Numbered from the stretch's first letter, positions 1-9,197 are shown. The stretch: 64,000 nucleotides of DNA from Corynebacterium atrinae (GCF_030408455.1 NZ_CP046977.1:1488001-1552000); one strand, 5' to 3'. Notes: generated by a model not told the origin, from the letters alone. A program made the numbers and translations.

Positions 1-733
1 GCTGCCAGGTAGGCGCATCATCGATCCACACCTGCTCATCAAATTGCTCCGAGCTGCGGGGATTGACGGTGCCATCAACTTGTCCGAAGAGATTGCGCGG
101 GGTCGTACCCTTTTCAACAGAGCCGTTTGCGTGGAGAAAACCCTGTTGAATCCACGCCACCCTGGCGTAGTCGACCCCGGATCGCACTAGGTGTCGCGTG
201 GCATGCGCCACCATGAGGGGGTCATCCGAACAGATCTGAATCACCAGGTCAGTCTGACCCCACGCGGGATCAAGCTTGTCCCGGCTGAAGGGCTTGATAG
301 GAGCCAACCATTCTGGCTTCTCGGCGTCGAGCCCCGCCTTTGTGAAGGCCCCTTCACCGAGGCCACAGGTAATGGTGAGGTTAGCTGGCGAGATAACCAA
401 TTCCGGTTCGAGACTGCCCAGGGGCGTCTCACCCGTACTAAGGGAGCGCGAGTCCTCCGTCCAGGAGCGCATGAGGCGAGTCAGGCCAGCCCGGTCCACG
501 CCGTCAACGAGGTTGAACCCGATGAGGTTGAGATTAGACTGGGCCGGCGTACCAATGCCAGCCTGATGGACATCATCGAAGGCAACGATGGCGTCCTGCA
601 GATACGCATTCGTGTCATGTCCCTGCGACATCACTGGCTGCTCTTCTTGACCGTTAGCGCATCCCACCAGTGCCGCGCCGCCCGCGGTGACACTCAGCCC
701 GGTAAGGAAGCCCCTGCGGGACATCGACGACAT
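1..733 (-). CDS. Dyp-type haem peroxidase, exported (C-terminus beyond window)
   Basis: The reading frame starts at ATG 733 and runs off the left edge, so about 244 N-terminal residues are visible. The N-terminus SMSRRGFLTG is a twin-arginine export signal and ALVGC a few residues later looks like a lipobox, so the enzyme is probably a Tat-exported lipoprotein. The segment GQVDGTVNP matches the GxxDG motif of dye-decolorizing peroxidases, whose Asp is the distal catalytic residue. It is the last visible gene of a minus-strand cluster after a PCuAC copper chaperone and a CopC protein, 21 bp downstream of the former. Actinobacterial relatives (EfeB-like) oxidise haem or dyes outside the membrane; the substrate here cannot be told. 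The proximal His region lies outside the window. Confidence 0.88.
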   Translation of the reverse strand, partial: MSSMSRRGFLTGLSVTAGGAALVGCANGQEEQPVMSQGHDTNAYLQDAIVAFDDVHQAGIGTPAQSNLNLIGFNLVDGVDRAGLTRLMRSWTEDSRSLSTGETPLGSLEPELVISPANLTITCGLGEGAFTKAGLDAEKPEWLAPIKPFSRDKLDPAWGQTDLVIQICSDDPLMVAHATRHLVRSGVDYARVAWIQQGFLHANGSVEKGTTPRNLFGQVDGTVNPRSSEQFDEQVWIDDAPTWQ

Positions 734-754
734 GAACTCGCGCTCCTCTACTAC

Positions 755-1339
755 TTAGTTGGAACCGTGGGCTGGAGCATGGCCGACCAATTCGCCGTCA
801 GCACCGTAGTTCTCGTCACCGGAGTTGATCGTGCGCACGGGAACGTTGGGAACTTCAATGGTGGTGCCATCGCCGAGCTCGATAACCAGATTGATCTCGC
901 CTCCGGCCGGGATCTCTTCCTTATGGTCGAGGATCATCAAGTGATCTCCACCCGGCACGAGTTCGTGAGTTCCACCTGCCGGAATGACGATGCCGCCTTC
1001 CTTCTCGCGCATCACTCCATCGACCACTTCATGGACCTCATACTTGGCATCATCGAAGTCGGCCTTGAAACCGACGACGTTCACCTCGTGATCGCTGAAG
1101 TTGTGGAACACGCCGAAAATTCCGGTCATATCCTTGTCCGTCCCCTTGGCACGAACAAACGCATTGGTGAAGGTGACGCTGTCTTCGACGTCAGCATGGG
1201 CGACAGTAGACGGCGCCGCTGCGGAAGTGGCGGTGTTGGCCTTGGATTCAGAGGCGCTTTCCCCCGCCGGGCTGCAACCAGCAAGTGCGAGGCCAGCAAT
1301 GACGATGGCAGATAGTGCGATTCGACCGCGAGTGAACAT
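755..1339 (-). CDS. PCuAC-type copper chaperone lipoprotein
   Basis: 194 residues from ATG 1339, preceded by AGGAG; a longer frame upstream runs into the CopC gene and is not the likely start. The N-terminus ends in the lipobox LALAGC, predicting membrane anchoring on the outer face. The mature part has the DUF461/PCuAC pattern: NAFVRA strand, a YEVHE histidine, a GVM methionine and a DHLMIL segment, giving the His/Met Cu(I) ligand set of this family. PCuAC proteins carry copper to cytochrome oxidase. The gene sits 8 bp after copC and 21 bp before the Dyp peroxidase, suggesting one transcript concerned with extracytoplasmic copper and haem handling. Confidence 0.9.
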   Translation of the reverse strand: MFTRGRIALSAIVIAGLALAGCSPAGESASESKANTATSAAAPSTVAHADVEDSVTFTNAFVRAKGTDKDMTGIFGVFHNFSDHEVNVVGFKADFDDAKYEVHEVVDGVMREKEGGIVIPAGGTHELVPGGDHLMILDHKEEIPAGGEINLVIELGDGTTIEVPNVPVRTINSGDENYGADGELVGHAPAHGSN

Positions 1340-1347
1340 TATTACTC

Positions 1348-1884
1348 CTAATTGTTGTTTCGGCCCTTGAAAATCACCATTGTGATGACTCCCAGCAATG
1401 CGATAGCTCCCAAGCCAGCAATCAACCACTTGCCCAAGCCAGTCTCCTCGGGTTCTTCACTATCGACGACCGCCGAAGTCGTCTCCGCAGTCCCCTCCTC
1501 GCCGACACTAAACGTCGTCATGCCGCGGGTGGAGTGCCCATCGGAGGAAGTGATCTGGAAGCCGATCCGGTATTCACCGTCTCCCGCGTCAAGGCTTGCG
1601 GGAAGCTCCAGGGTGGCGAATCGACCATCGGTCGTGGGCTCACCTGTGAACAAGATGTCGCCCGATTCGACATTCGAAATGGCAAATGTGTTGAAGTCGT
1701 CTTTGATGTTGCCGGAGAACTCCAAAGTCACCTTGTCGGGGAATTGCTCCAGCACGGTCCCGTTGGCAGGGTCGCCTCCGATGACGGAGTCGTGGGCGAA
1801 CGCCGCTGGCGCACCGACCGTCAGTAAACCAGTTGCCGCCAGGGCAACGGCACTGTGCACCACGGAGACTCGGGACAACTTCAC
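1348..1884 (-). CDS. CopC-domain copper resistance protein, membrane anchored
   Basis: 178 residues. An N-terminal signal peptide ends near AFAHDS, so the mature protein begins with the His that CopC proteins use to bind Cu(II). A second conserved motif, SDGHSTRG, supplies the other histidine typical of CopC/YobA. An acidic linker is followed by one C-terminal membrane helix (about 153-171) and a basic tail, the usual actinobacterial form (signal, CopC domain, anchor). It is the first gene of the copper cluster. The 199 bp upstream (1885-2083) should hold the promoter; I see a short palindrome GACCAAATGGTC there but no metal-regulator box I would assign. Confidence 0.92.
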   Translation of the reverse strand: MKLSRVSVVHSAVALAATGLLTVGAPAAFAHDSVIGGDPANGTVLEQFPDKVTLEFSGNIKDDFNTFAISNVESGDILFTGEPTTDGRFATLELPASLDAGDGEYRIGFQITSSDGHSTRGMTTFSVGEEGTAETTSAVVDSEEPEETGLGKWLIAGLGAIALLGVITMVIFKGRNNN

Positions 1885-2083
1885 GATTGATTAACTACCT
1901 TCACTGGTTTGGGAGTCACGATACCCGCTAGGTGGCGAGCATCATTAGAACAGTCGTATCGCCGCATCCACTAGTTCCCGACCAAATGGTCAGTAGGCAT
2001 CATGGCGAGGCCTGAGTCACTCCGTTTCTATCTGCAACCTGCGGGAAGACCTCCATCCGGGGTGTGCGTGATCTCCAGCACAC

Positions 2084-2764
2084 CTAGCTCTGTCCAGCGA
2101 AATCCTCAATCGTCTCCACTCGCCCCGCCACGATGATCAAGTCTCCAGCACGCACGACGTCATCATTTTCAGCCCGGTGAAAGCACCCATTGGGGTCCCG
2201 CAGCGCGAGGATCTGAATTTTTCCACCTGTGCGAGCGTGGATCTGCGCCACCGTTTGCTCCAATTCGGAGACTGGCGGCGCAATCTTGGCCACAGCGAAG
2301 TCCCTGTCGAACTCGAGGTAGTCCTGCAGCTTTCCACCCATGAGGTGCGCCACGCGACGGCCCGAGTCGGCTTCGGGTCTAATTACGTGATGCACCCCAA
2401 TCTGACGCAGGATCTTCGCGTGGGCGTCATTGTCAGCCTTCGCCCAGACTGAAGCCACCTTCATATCCACCACCGCAGAGGCAGTTAGGAGAGAGTTCTC
2501 AACCTTGCGGCCAATGGCGATAACCACCCGACTCGACTCCTCGATCCCCAGTTGTCGCAGAACCTCCGGGTTCGTCGTGTCCGCCGTGACCACATGGTCA
2601 AAAGTTGCAGACACCTCCTGAACGATCTTCGGGTCAGCATCGACACCCAAAACTTCAACGCCACCGGCGATGAGTTCCATGCCGAGAGCGCGTCCAAATC
2701 GTCCCAGACCGAGGATGAACACGGGCCCGCGATCGCGAGATGATTGACGAAATTGCTTAAGCAA
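2084..2764 (-). CDS. ktrA: Potassium uptake regulatory subunit (TrkA/KtrA family)
   Basis: 226 residues. The N-terminal RCK domain has the nucleotide-binding glycine loop GLGRFG (19-24) followed by GVDAD, and a TrkA-C domain occupies about the last 80 residues (ILALRDP, AGDLIIVAG). Such proteins form a cytoplasmic octameric ring that opens the KtrB channel in response to nucleotide binding. The start overlaps the end of the ktrB-like gene by 8 bp on the same strand, so the two are translationally coupled. Family and partner are clear; assignment as KtrA rather than TrkA rests on the single RCK module and the Ktr-like partner. Confidence 0.92.
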   Translation of the reverse strand: MLKQFRQSSRDRGPVFILGLGRFGRALGMELIAGGVEVLGVDADPKIVQEVSATFDHVVTADTTNPEVLRQLGIEESSRVVIAIGRKVENSLLTASAVVDMKVASVWAKADNDAHAKILRQIGVHHVIRPEADSGRRVAHLMGGKLQDYLEFDRDFAVAKIAPPVSELEQTVAQIHARTGGKIQILALRDPNGCFHRAENDDVVRAGDLIIVAGRVETIEDFAGQS

Positions 2765-4103
2765 TGAACGGCCTTTCTACAGGGTATTCAAACTGACGCG
2801 GACGTGATCGTCCAGCCAACGCAGACGCCAGGACCAATGGCCCCACACGCCCCGCATACATAAGGACAATAAGGATGAGTTGCGCCGGAGCCGGCAAATT
2901 TGGCGTGATGCCCGTCGACAATCCCACTGTGGCAAAGGCACTTACTACATCAAACAAAATCTGGTCAGACGTAAACTGCGGAGCGATAAACAAGATCGCC
3001 ATGGTAGACAAGGCCACCATGCCTACCGCCGCCGTCAATACCGCCAGGGCCTGACGAATGATCCGCCCTTCAATGGATCGACCGTGCACTGAAACCGAGT
3101 CACGCCCCATTACTTCAGCGATGATCGCCGCGAGCAGCACGGCAGCCGTAGTGATCTTTACGCCGCCCGCCGTACCACCGGAGCCACCACCGATGAACAT
3201 GAGGAAGTCGGTGCCCAACAGCGTCGACGGGTGGAAATCGGCGTAATCCACCGCATTAAACCCCGCCGTACGGGGGCTGACACTGGCGAAGAAAGCATTG
3301 AGGATTTTCTCAGCGGAATCCAGATGCGCAAACGCTCCCCGCCACTCGGCGACAGCAAAAAGCACCGTTCCGCTGAGCGTCAGAAACAGCGTGCCGACGA
3401 ACGTGAACCTCGCCGTCAGGCTCCACCGGCGAGGATGGAAGCCCAGCAGGCGGCCACGCGTGCGTCGATACGCCTCAAGCAAAACTGGAAAACCCAACCC
3501 GCCCACCATGAGCGAAAATGCCAGCGGCAGGAGCACCCACGCATCTGCGGCAAAGCCGATGACGTTATCTGTGTAGAGTGCAAACCCAGCATTGTTGAAG
3601 CTCGAAATCGCGTGGAACAACCCCTCCCACAAGGACCTGCCCAAGGAGTATCCATACCCGATGTGAAATCGGAAGGCCAACACCACCGTGACGACCGCTT
3701 CCGCCAACAACGTGAAGAGTATCGTCGCCCGAATAACCCAAGACACCTCACCGAGGTCAACACCGCGCCCTTCCGCGCTCGCCCCTAGCCGCTGCTGCAA
3801 CCCAAGGCGGCCAGCGAGGAAGAGTCCAAGGAGGGAAGCCAAGGTCATGAACCCTAGGCCGCCCAACTGAATCAGGAGCATAATGGTGATCTGCCCGGCC
3901 AATGACCAGTGCGTGGCCGTATCGACCGTGATCAGACCAGTTAGACACGTGGCTGAGGTTGACGTAAAAAATGCGTCGAGAAACGACGTCGGAGTGCTGC
4001 GAGAAGCCCACGGCATCATCAGAGCGACGGTGCCCAAGAGGATGACTCCGAAGAAGCCCATAGCTACTCCGGTAGTCGGGCGAACCCGCAATCGAAAAGA
4101 CAT
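2757..4103 (-). CDS. ktrB: Potassium uptake membrane subunit (TrkH/KtrB family)
   Basis: 448 residues with about eight to ten hydrophobic segments arranged as four pore repeats. The four selectivity-filter loops are visible as TSATCLTG, SSFNNAGF, SPRTAGFN and ATVGLSTG, each with the central conserved glycine of the Ktr/Trk superfamily. It forms the ion-conducting subunit gated by the adjacent KtrA-like protein. It is first in a two-gene operon; the IS1634-type element lies about 80 bp upstream of its start (after the 35-bp repeat), so its original promoter region is interrupted and the remaining 4104-4181 stretch would have to carry the promoter. Confidence 0.93.
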   Translation of the reverse strand: MSFRLRVRPTTGVAMGFFGVILLGTVALMMPWASRSTPTSFLDAFFTSTSATCLTGLITVDTATHWSLAGQITIMLLIQLGGLGFMTLASLLGLFLAGRLGLQQRLGASAEGRGVDLGEVSWVIRATILFTLLAEAVVTVVLAFRFHIGYGYSLGRSLWEGLFHAISSFNNAGFALYTDNVIGFAADAWVLLPLAFSLMVGGLGFPVLLEAYRRTRGRLLGFHPRRWSLTARFTFVGTLFLTLSGTVLFAVAEWRGAFAHLDSAEKILNAFFASVSPRTAGFNAVDYADFHPSTLLGTDFLMFIGGGSGGTAGGVKITTAAVLLAAIIAEVMGRDSVSVHGRSIEGRIIRQALAVLTAAVGMVALSTMAILFIAPQFTSDQILFDVVSAFATVGLSTGITPNLPAPAQLILIVLMYAGRVGPLVLASALAGRSRPRQFEYPVERPFIA

Positions 4104-4181
4104 GGACAGAATCGTAGACCTACTTTCATCTACGCGGAATCGGAACTATTTCTCAACGGCCGACCATCAACATAGTCCCAG

Positions 4182-4216
4182 TTAAATAGGCAATTCACCG
4201 CAGCACTTGCATGTGT
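4182..4216. repeat. Target-site duplication, left copy (35 bp)
   Basis: The 35 bases ending in CACTTGCATGTGT here recur exactly at 5889-5923, one on each outer side of the insertion sequence. One further base (G 4181 / G 5888) can be assigned to either the repeat or the element. The length is far above the 5-6 bp typical of most insertion sequences. Confidence 0.9.
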
Positions 4217-5888
4217 CCTGACTTAGGCCAAATTAGTCAGACAGACGAGGAAGCTTATCCAGGATCTCCTCAACCTCAGCAGGAACCGGGGACTGCGCAT
4301 AAACAGTCTGACCGGCAACCTCAATAGTGAACGATCGGTACTTCTTCAACGTTCTCACCAGCCGCTTCAACGACAACCCCGAGCGCTGCTCCAACACATG
4401 ACCCACAGCCATCGCCGCCATCACAATCGTCAAGTGCGCATCAATGGAATCCTTCTTCCGATGGAAGATCGGCCGGGCCTTCAGATCCGACTTCGCCATC
4501 CGAAACGCCTTCTCAATCTTGAACAACTGCCGATACGCCCCGATGACCTGCTCAGGATTCAGATCTACCCGTGAGGTCTCATAGCCTTTGACCCCAGCTA
4601 GTGCGCGGTGTTTATCCGCTAAGGTGTGGTTGACCTGCTTATTCGGGGCTTTCAAGTCCACATAGCGGTTGCGTTTGACCGGCACTTGACCTGCGACAGC
4701 TCGCTGCGCTTTCGCTACCTGCTCATCGATCCCTTTCAAGGTCCGGCGTGCCCGATCCCAGGAATACTGGTAGTAGGTCACCGAATGCGGGATACCATCG
4801 GGTCCACGGCCCGTGCGGTCAGCAAACCTCCATACTTGCCCGTCGGTGTAGGACGCCCCGGGATTGGCCTGCCTCCACACCTGGATCGGATAGGGAATGT
4901 CACGCTCCCGAGTACCGAGGATGTAGTGCAGTCCGGCATCCACGACGGCTTGTTTATTACCGGCGGAGAACATCCCGGCGTCGGCGACGATGGTGATGTC
5001 ATCAAGCTGATAAGCATCCTTGAGCCGATCAATCATCGGCAACATCGTCTGGGTTTCGGCTTTGTTCCCCTCGAACGCCCCGATCGCTACGGGGAACCCA
5101 GCGGCATCAGACAACAACCCGACGGTGATTTGGGGTTCCAGGCGACGCTCCTTCGAAAATCCTGGTTTCCGCAGGTCGTCGTCTTTGTCTGTTTCGAAGT
5201 ACAAGGTCGTGACATCGTAGAGGACCATCACGCCTGGGCCGATCCCAGCATGGGTGGCAAGTGCCTTTGTGACCTGGTCGCGGAAGGCGGTGGTGGCGTA
5301 GACGGGTAGGCGTCGTTGGATGGTGCGGTAGGAGGCAGAGGCGACACCGATTTCGGCGAGGGTTTCGATGGATTCGAACTTCGAACCGGGGTGGATGATC
5401 CGTGCGGTGACTAGGTCGTAGAAGACTGGGTCATGATCGGTGGCCTCGTGTAGTCCCAGCTGGTGGTAGGCGCCGTGGATGGCGTTGATGAGGTGGTTGG
5501 CGCGTTCGCTGGTAATGGGTACGGGATTATCCACCGCGCCTGTCCCGGCTGGCATGGTGACCTCGTCGTTTAGTCCTAGGTCGAGGCCTATTTGATCGCC
5601 GTCGATCATGCGTTGGGCGCGGGCGAGAAGGAGGCTAAGTTCCTCATCAGTGTGGGCGGAGCCAAGGTGATTAAGAACCGGCTTTCGATTCCGATACCCC
5701 CAGATGACCTGCACAGCCGTGGCACCGGACGCAGTCGGTACGGTGCGGATCTTCGGTGGCATGATTCACAGCCTACTGCCACCCCCACTGCTACCCGCTT
5801 AGTCTGACAAACAGCCCCTCACACCGCCAAAATGCCCAGGCCCAGACGTCAAGATGATCTGCGCCACACCAAAATGGCCTAAGTCAGG
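4217..5888 (-). mobile_element. IS1634/IS1549-type insertion sequence, 1672 bp, apparently intact
   Basis: The element is bounded by inverted ends CCTGACTTAGGCCA (left, 4217-4230; right end the exact complement at 5875-5888), holds one full-length DDE transposase gene, and sits between two copies of a 35-bp direct repeat. Known relatives IS1549 (Mycobacterium) and IS1634 (Mycoplasma) are described as creating long, variable direct repeats, which fits. It is inserted upstream of ktrB. Confidence 0.9.
4233..5762 (-). CDS. IS1634-family transposase
   Basis: 509 residues, full length for this IS4-superfamily group. A DDE catalytic core is visible: VLYDVTTLYF with the first Asp, VADAGMFS with the second, and a late FKIEKAFRMAKSDL helix with the catalytic Glu and the YREK-like signature. 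The long insertion between the second Asp and Glu, containing the beta-strand region, is typical. The stop codon lies 16 bp inside the left terminal repeat and the ATG about 126 bp inside the right one. No frameshift is seen, so the enzyme may be active. Confidence 0.93.
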   Translation of the reverse strand: MPPKIRTVPTASGATAVQVIWGYRNRKPVLNHLGSAHTDEELSLLLARAQRMIDGDQIGLDLGLNDEVTMPAGTGAVDNPVPITSERANHLINAIHGAYHQLGLHEATDHDPVFYDLVTARIIHPGSKFESIETLAEIGVASASYRTIQRRLPVYATTAFRDQVTKALATHAGIGPGVMVLYDVTTLYFETDKDDDLRKPGFSKERRLEPQITVGLLSDAAGFPVAIGAFEGNKAETQTMLPMIDRLKDAYQLDDITIVADAGMFSAGNKQAVVDAGLHYILGTRERDIPYPIQVWRQANPGASYTDGQVWRFADRTGRGPDGIPHSVTYYQYSWDRARRTLKGIDEQVAKAQRAVAGQVPVKRNRYVDLKAPNKQVNHTLADKHRALAGVKGYETSRVDLNPEQVIGAYRQLFKIEKAFRMAKSDLKARPIFHRKKDSIDAHLTIVMAAMAVGHVLEQRSGLSLKRLVRTLKKYRSFTIEVAGQTVYAQSPVPAEVEEILDKLPRLSD

Positions 5889-5923
5889 TTAAATAGGCAA
5901 TTCACCGCAGCACTTGCATGTGT
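5889..5923. repeat. Target-site duplication, right copy (35 bp)
   Basis: Exact copy of 4182-4216 on the other side of the IS1634-type element. The ancestral sequence is recovered by removing 4217-5888 and one copy of the repeat. Confidence 0.9.
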
Positions 5924-6014
5924 GGCAAGTCAAAAGAACCTAGACCACCACCCATGAAACACACGACTCGCAGCCTCAACAGAAGGCGAGCAGGCAGTGG
6001 AAAAGGCCTGCAGG

Positions 6015-6392
6015 TTAGCCGAGGGCAATGACCAATGTTGCTACCGCCAACGCGGCACTGACCGGCGCCATCGCCCACCGCTCGGCTGGGCTTCGTGAAA
6101 TCCCATTCAACAAGATGCTCAGAGTAAAAAATACGAACAGCGCCCAAGTGAGGATCACCACCGCCACGCTGCTTCCGCCAGGAATCACCCCAGCCCGACA
6201 GAGAAGAATAGCCCCAAATACTAAGTAGATCAGCACTGTAATGAGGCTGCTGAGGCGCAACCGCTGAGGCAGCACGCGGTGTTGTCCTCCCCATACCCAT
6301 CGCCCCAAAGGGAGGCCCGCTGCCACGAGTAGTTGCAGGACTGCCAGGGCAGCGATTAGAGCAAGCGCAATGGCTAGCGCGATCATCGTCAT
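6015..6392 (-). CDS. Small membrane protein, four predicted helices
   Basis: 125 residues, nearly all hydrophobic, with membrane segments at about 5-27, 48-67, 76-95 and 106-124, separated by short basic loops (GQHRVLPQRLRLS, SRSPAERW). I do not recognise a family with confidence; the pattern recalls small integral membrane proteins common in actinobacteria. The ATG at 6390-6392 abuts the possible TTG start of the divergent XRE regulator on the other strand, so the two genes share a very short or no promoter interval. A start at the third codon (6386) is equally possible. Confidence 0.6.
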   Translation of the reverse strand: MTMIALAIALALIAALAVLQLLVAAGLPLGRWVWGGQHRVLPQRLRLSSLITVLIYLVFGAILLCRAGVIPGGSSVAVVILTWALFVFFTLSILLNGISRSPAERWAMAPVSAALAVATLVIALG

Positions 6393-6653
6393 TTGGGTAT
6401 CCCTCCGATCCAGTACTCTAGCTCAGCGGATCTCCAACGAACGGTAGGACGGAATCTCCGTGCCTACCGTCTGGAGAGAGGCCTCTCCCAAGAAGACTTC
6501 GCGGAAGTCCTCGGAGTCCACCGCACCTACATGGGCGGTGTAGAACGAGGCGAGCGGAACTTGACGCTGCGGAGTGTGGAGAGGATCGCGGAGAGGCTCG
6601 GAATCTCAGCGATGCAACTGATGAATTTTCAGCCAAGCCACAGCAGTTGCTAG
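6393..6653 (+). CDS. Small XRE-family transcriptional regulator
   Basis: 86 residues with one lambda-repressor-type helix-turn-helix: NLRAYRLERGLSQEDFAEVLGVHRTYMGGVERGERNLTL region (about 21-60), where SQEDFAEVLGV is the turn and HRTYMGGVERG the recognition helix. Size and sequence resemble controller (C) proteins and stand-alone XRE repressors. The start is uncertain: no ATG or GTG lies between the in-frame TAG at 6375 and the domain, leaving TTG 6393 without an obvious ribosome site. It may regulate the divergent membrane protein. It lies in the decayed accessory patch left of the tRNA element, so it may itself be a leftover of a lost element. Confidence 0.65.
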   Translation: MGIPPIQYSSSADLQRTVGRNLRAYRLERGLSQEDFAEVLGVHRTYMGGVERGERNLTLRSVERIAERLGISAMQLMNFQPSHSSC

Positions 6654-6733
6654 TTGGTGACCGAGTCGCTGCTACACACTACGAAACTAAAGAACCCTGA
6701 GCATTTCCACGAACGTCTATGCGGCAATATATT

Positions 6734-7177
6734 TCACGCCGTAAGGTTACCGTGGACAGCCTTCTGTACGACATCGTAGGAACCCAGGGCCGCAATCGCC
6801 TCATATACAGAATCAAGTGCCGATGACTCCGGATCTTGACCGCTTGCAAAAACGGCAGATGAAGCTGCCCGGGCTTTCATAAATGAATGAAGGTAATCAA
6901 TTTCGGAAGCCTCACCCCGGTCGGCTGCTTCCTGGATTTTCCATGCCTCCTCATCCAGCCTTTCTACGAGTTGAAGCGCAGAGGATGTGGTTATACTAAG
7001 TTGTTCAGCTGCAATTCTGTCGCACCTGAGAAGATTCCAGGAGGGTTCAAGTTCATTGGGAAAAGCAGATAACGCCAACTCAGAAACCGCCAATGCGATT
7101 CTCCTCTTCTGGCCATCGTTGGCATTAATAATAACTTCTGCGAGTTCTGGATAGCATGAGGATAGCCTGCTCACCAT
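6734..7177 (-). CDS. Probable immunity protein to the adjacent deaminase toxin
   Basis: 147 residues, alpha-helical and acidic, without a domain I recognise. Its ATG overlaps the last 7 bases of the upstream Rhs-type toxin gene (7171-7177), which implies coupled translation. In polymorphic toxin loci the gene directly after a toxin tip is normally the cognate immunity gene, so position is the main basis for the call. About 90 bp of sequence without a clear gene separates its stop from the XRE gene. Confidence 0.5.
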   Translation of the reverse strand: MVSRLSSCYPELAEVIINANDGQKRRIALAVSELALSAFPNELEPSWNLLRCDRIAAEQLSITTSSALQLVERLDEEAWKIQEAADRGEASEIDYLHSFMKARAASSAVFASGQDPESSALDSVYEAIAALGSYDVVQKAVHGNLTA

Positions 7178-8136
7178 CCGCCTCCTTTCAGCTGGCCTGC
7201 AGTTTGACCGCCTGAGTCAACAATTGACCCGGCACAAGCACCGCAGATTGGCCTTCCGGCACCAACCGCCACGACTTCATATCCATGATCGGTAGCCCAC
7301 CGTACAATATCGGCCTCTGCGTGACCAGTACCGGGAACCTTAATTTCGCCCGGCTGTAATTCAACTCCTGGCCTCAGATATCCGTTAGGCTCGCTCGTTG
7401 AGATCACCCTAATTTCCTTGCCGGTTGAATCCCTCAAGAGTCCAGCCTCCATGGTAATTCTTCTCCGAGAAGCTTCCGGAAGGCTAGCCTGTAACTGAGC
7501 AGTCCGTTCACTTGCCCAAGACTTCGCTTCCGCTCCTGACATATGAGCGGGTAGCGCTGAGCCGATTCGAGAATTTTCATCCGTTCTAATTATGGATGCA
7601 TTTGGTGAGATTTGCAAGCGATTCATAAAGGAATAGGCCGCATTTCTCACTGAGGGCGGGAGAAGTCGTCCAACGTATCTCGCCGCGCCACCGACTGCTG
7701 CACCAATGCTGGGAGCTGCCGCCCCGAAAGCGGCACTTCCCAGCCCCAATAAGCCAGATGTTCCTGCTCCCCAGAGCCATCCGGAAGCACCAGCTTCAAC
7801 GTAGCCCCAATTAGTCTTGCGTCCAGGTTGCAAGTCATAGGCCGCGACTGATCCTGCTGCTCCGCCTACAGCACCCGCGAGGAGGCCTGCGCCTACCGCG
7901 CACCCCACTCCCGCGCCACAGCCAGTTCCCACAACCACCGCAGCCACAGCGAATGCCGCCGCCACTCCAACAAGACCGGCTCCGACATTCCGCCAAGTAT
8001 CCTTCTTCCAGCTGAATGGATTCCACCAGTCGAGCCCCAAACGGTCGACGTAGGTGGTGGGATTCTGTGTAACGAATCCCGCACGTCTGAGCGAGTCAGG
8101 CTCGTCTAGAACCCCGCGCGCACGGTCAACTCCCAT
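7171..8136 (-). pseudogene. Orphan C-terminal tip of an Rhs/polymorphic toxin with deaminase domain
   Basis: The frame contains the very end of an Rhs core (NPTTYVDRLGLD, matching the usual NP-x-x-WVDPLGL end mark), then a glycine/alanine-rich hydrophobic spacer (about residues 85-195 of the frame) and a toxin domain. The toxin carries HAE (about 50 residues from the end) and PICGAC, the HAE and PCxxC zinc-binding signature of the cytidine-deaminase superfamily used by many bacterial toxins. All of the large Rhs repeat region and any export domain are missing; upstream the frame is antisense to a serine recombinase fragment. It is therefore a truncated remnant or displaced toxin cassette. ATG 8136 is only the first plausible start. 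Confidence 0.7.
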
Positions 8137-8139
8137 CCA

Positions 8140-9180
8140 CCCCGCCAACCCGTCAGCAGCTCGAAGATGGCACAGATACTTCGCGACCCGTATTACCTCG
8201 GGATCGTGACCTACAAGGGACACACCTACCCCGGTCGACACCAGCCGCTGGTGTCAGAAGCGCTGTTCGCCAAGGTGCAGGAGTTCCTGGCGGCGCGCGG
8301 CGTAGCCGGGGAGCGCCGCCGCGAGCACCACCACTACCTCAAAGGCAGCCTCTTCTGTGGCCGCTGCTGGCGGGAGCGGGAAGTCCTCCGCCGTATGGTC
8401 CTCCAACGCACCGTGGGACGCCACGGCAAGGAGTACTTCTACTTCTTCTGCATGGGCATCCAGGACAAGACCTGCGATGCACCGCACGTCAATATCCATC
8501 GCGTCGAGAAGGCAGTCGAAGACCACTACCAAACCATCCGGTTCTCACCGGACTTCCTCGCATCCTTGCGATCTCTCATGGCAGAGACCGTGGCCGACAC
8601 CGACAAAGCCGCAAAAGTGCGCCACGACCAGATCGCAAAGCAACTCACGTCGCTCGACGCCAAGGAAGAGAACCTCCTCGACCTGGCTGCCGACAGCGCC
8701 CTGCCCAAGACCAAAATTCAGCAGCGCATCCGTGACATCGAACTCGACCGCCGCAAACTCCGCGCCGAACTGGAACAGTCAGCCGAAGATCTCGCCTCGG
8801 GAGCCGAGCACATCGAAGAGTGCCTCTCGTTCCTGGCTGAGCTCCCCCAGCTCTACCTTGCGGCCGACCACCACGTCCGGCGGGAGATCAACCAAGCCGT
8901 CTTCACGCATCTCTTCGTCATCGACGATGAGGTGACCGACTACGGCCTAGGCGGTACCTTCAGCAGCCTCCACGGTGCCGAACGTGGCTGGGAGCGCCAC
9001 CAAACGACCCAAAGACCCAGCCGACGCCCTTTCGCTCGCCACGGCCGCCCAAACGGCTCACATCGTGCCGAGGCCACGCACAACTGCCCGAACGTCTGCA
9101 AACGCAAACAGGGTCGCCCCGAAGGACGACCCTGCCAAAACCTCGCGCTACCTGCTCGAATCCCTGCTTTTGGACGGTAA
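8140..9180 (+). pseudogene. Large serine recombinase, C-terminal half only
   Basis: The open frame starts near the sequence SSSKMAQILRDPYYLG, which in intact large serine integrases lies at the end of the recombinase domain, more than 200 residues into the protein. It continues with HQPLVSEALFAKVQ, a zinc ribbon (CGRCWRE ... CMGIQDKTC) and a coiled-coil (about residues 135-215 of the frame). The N-terminal catalytic domain with the active serine is absent and a TAG at 8107 closes the frame upstream, so it cannot recombine DNA. The break point coincides with the start of the Rhs fragment on the other strand, marking an old rearrangement. The last 60 or so residues are low-complexity and may be read-through. 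Confidence 0.82.
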
Positions 9181-9197
9181 TTCTAGTAAGCAGCGCA

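Noticed and set aside
9110..9136. Hairpin CAGGGTCG...CGACCCTG near the recombinase end
   Set aside because: There is no T tract on either side, and it falls inside the open frame; left unassigned.
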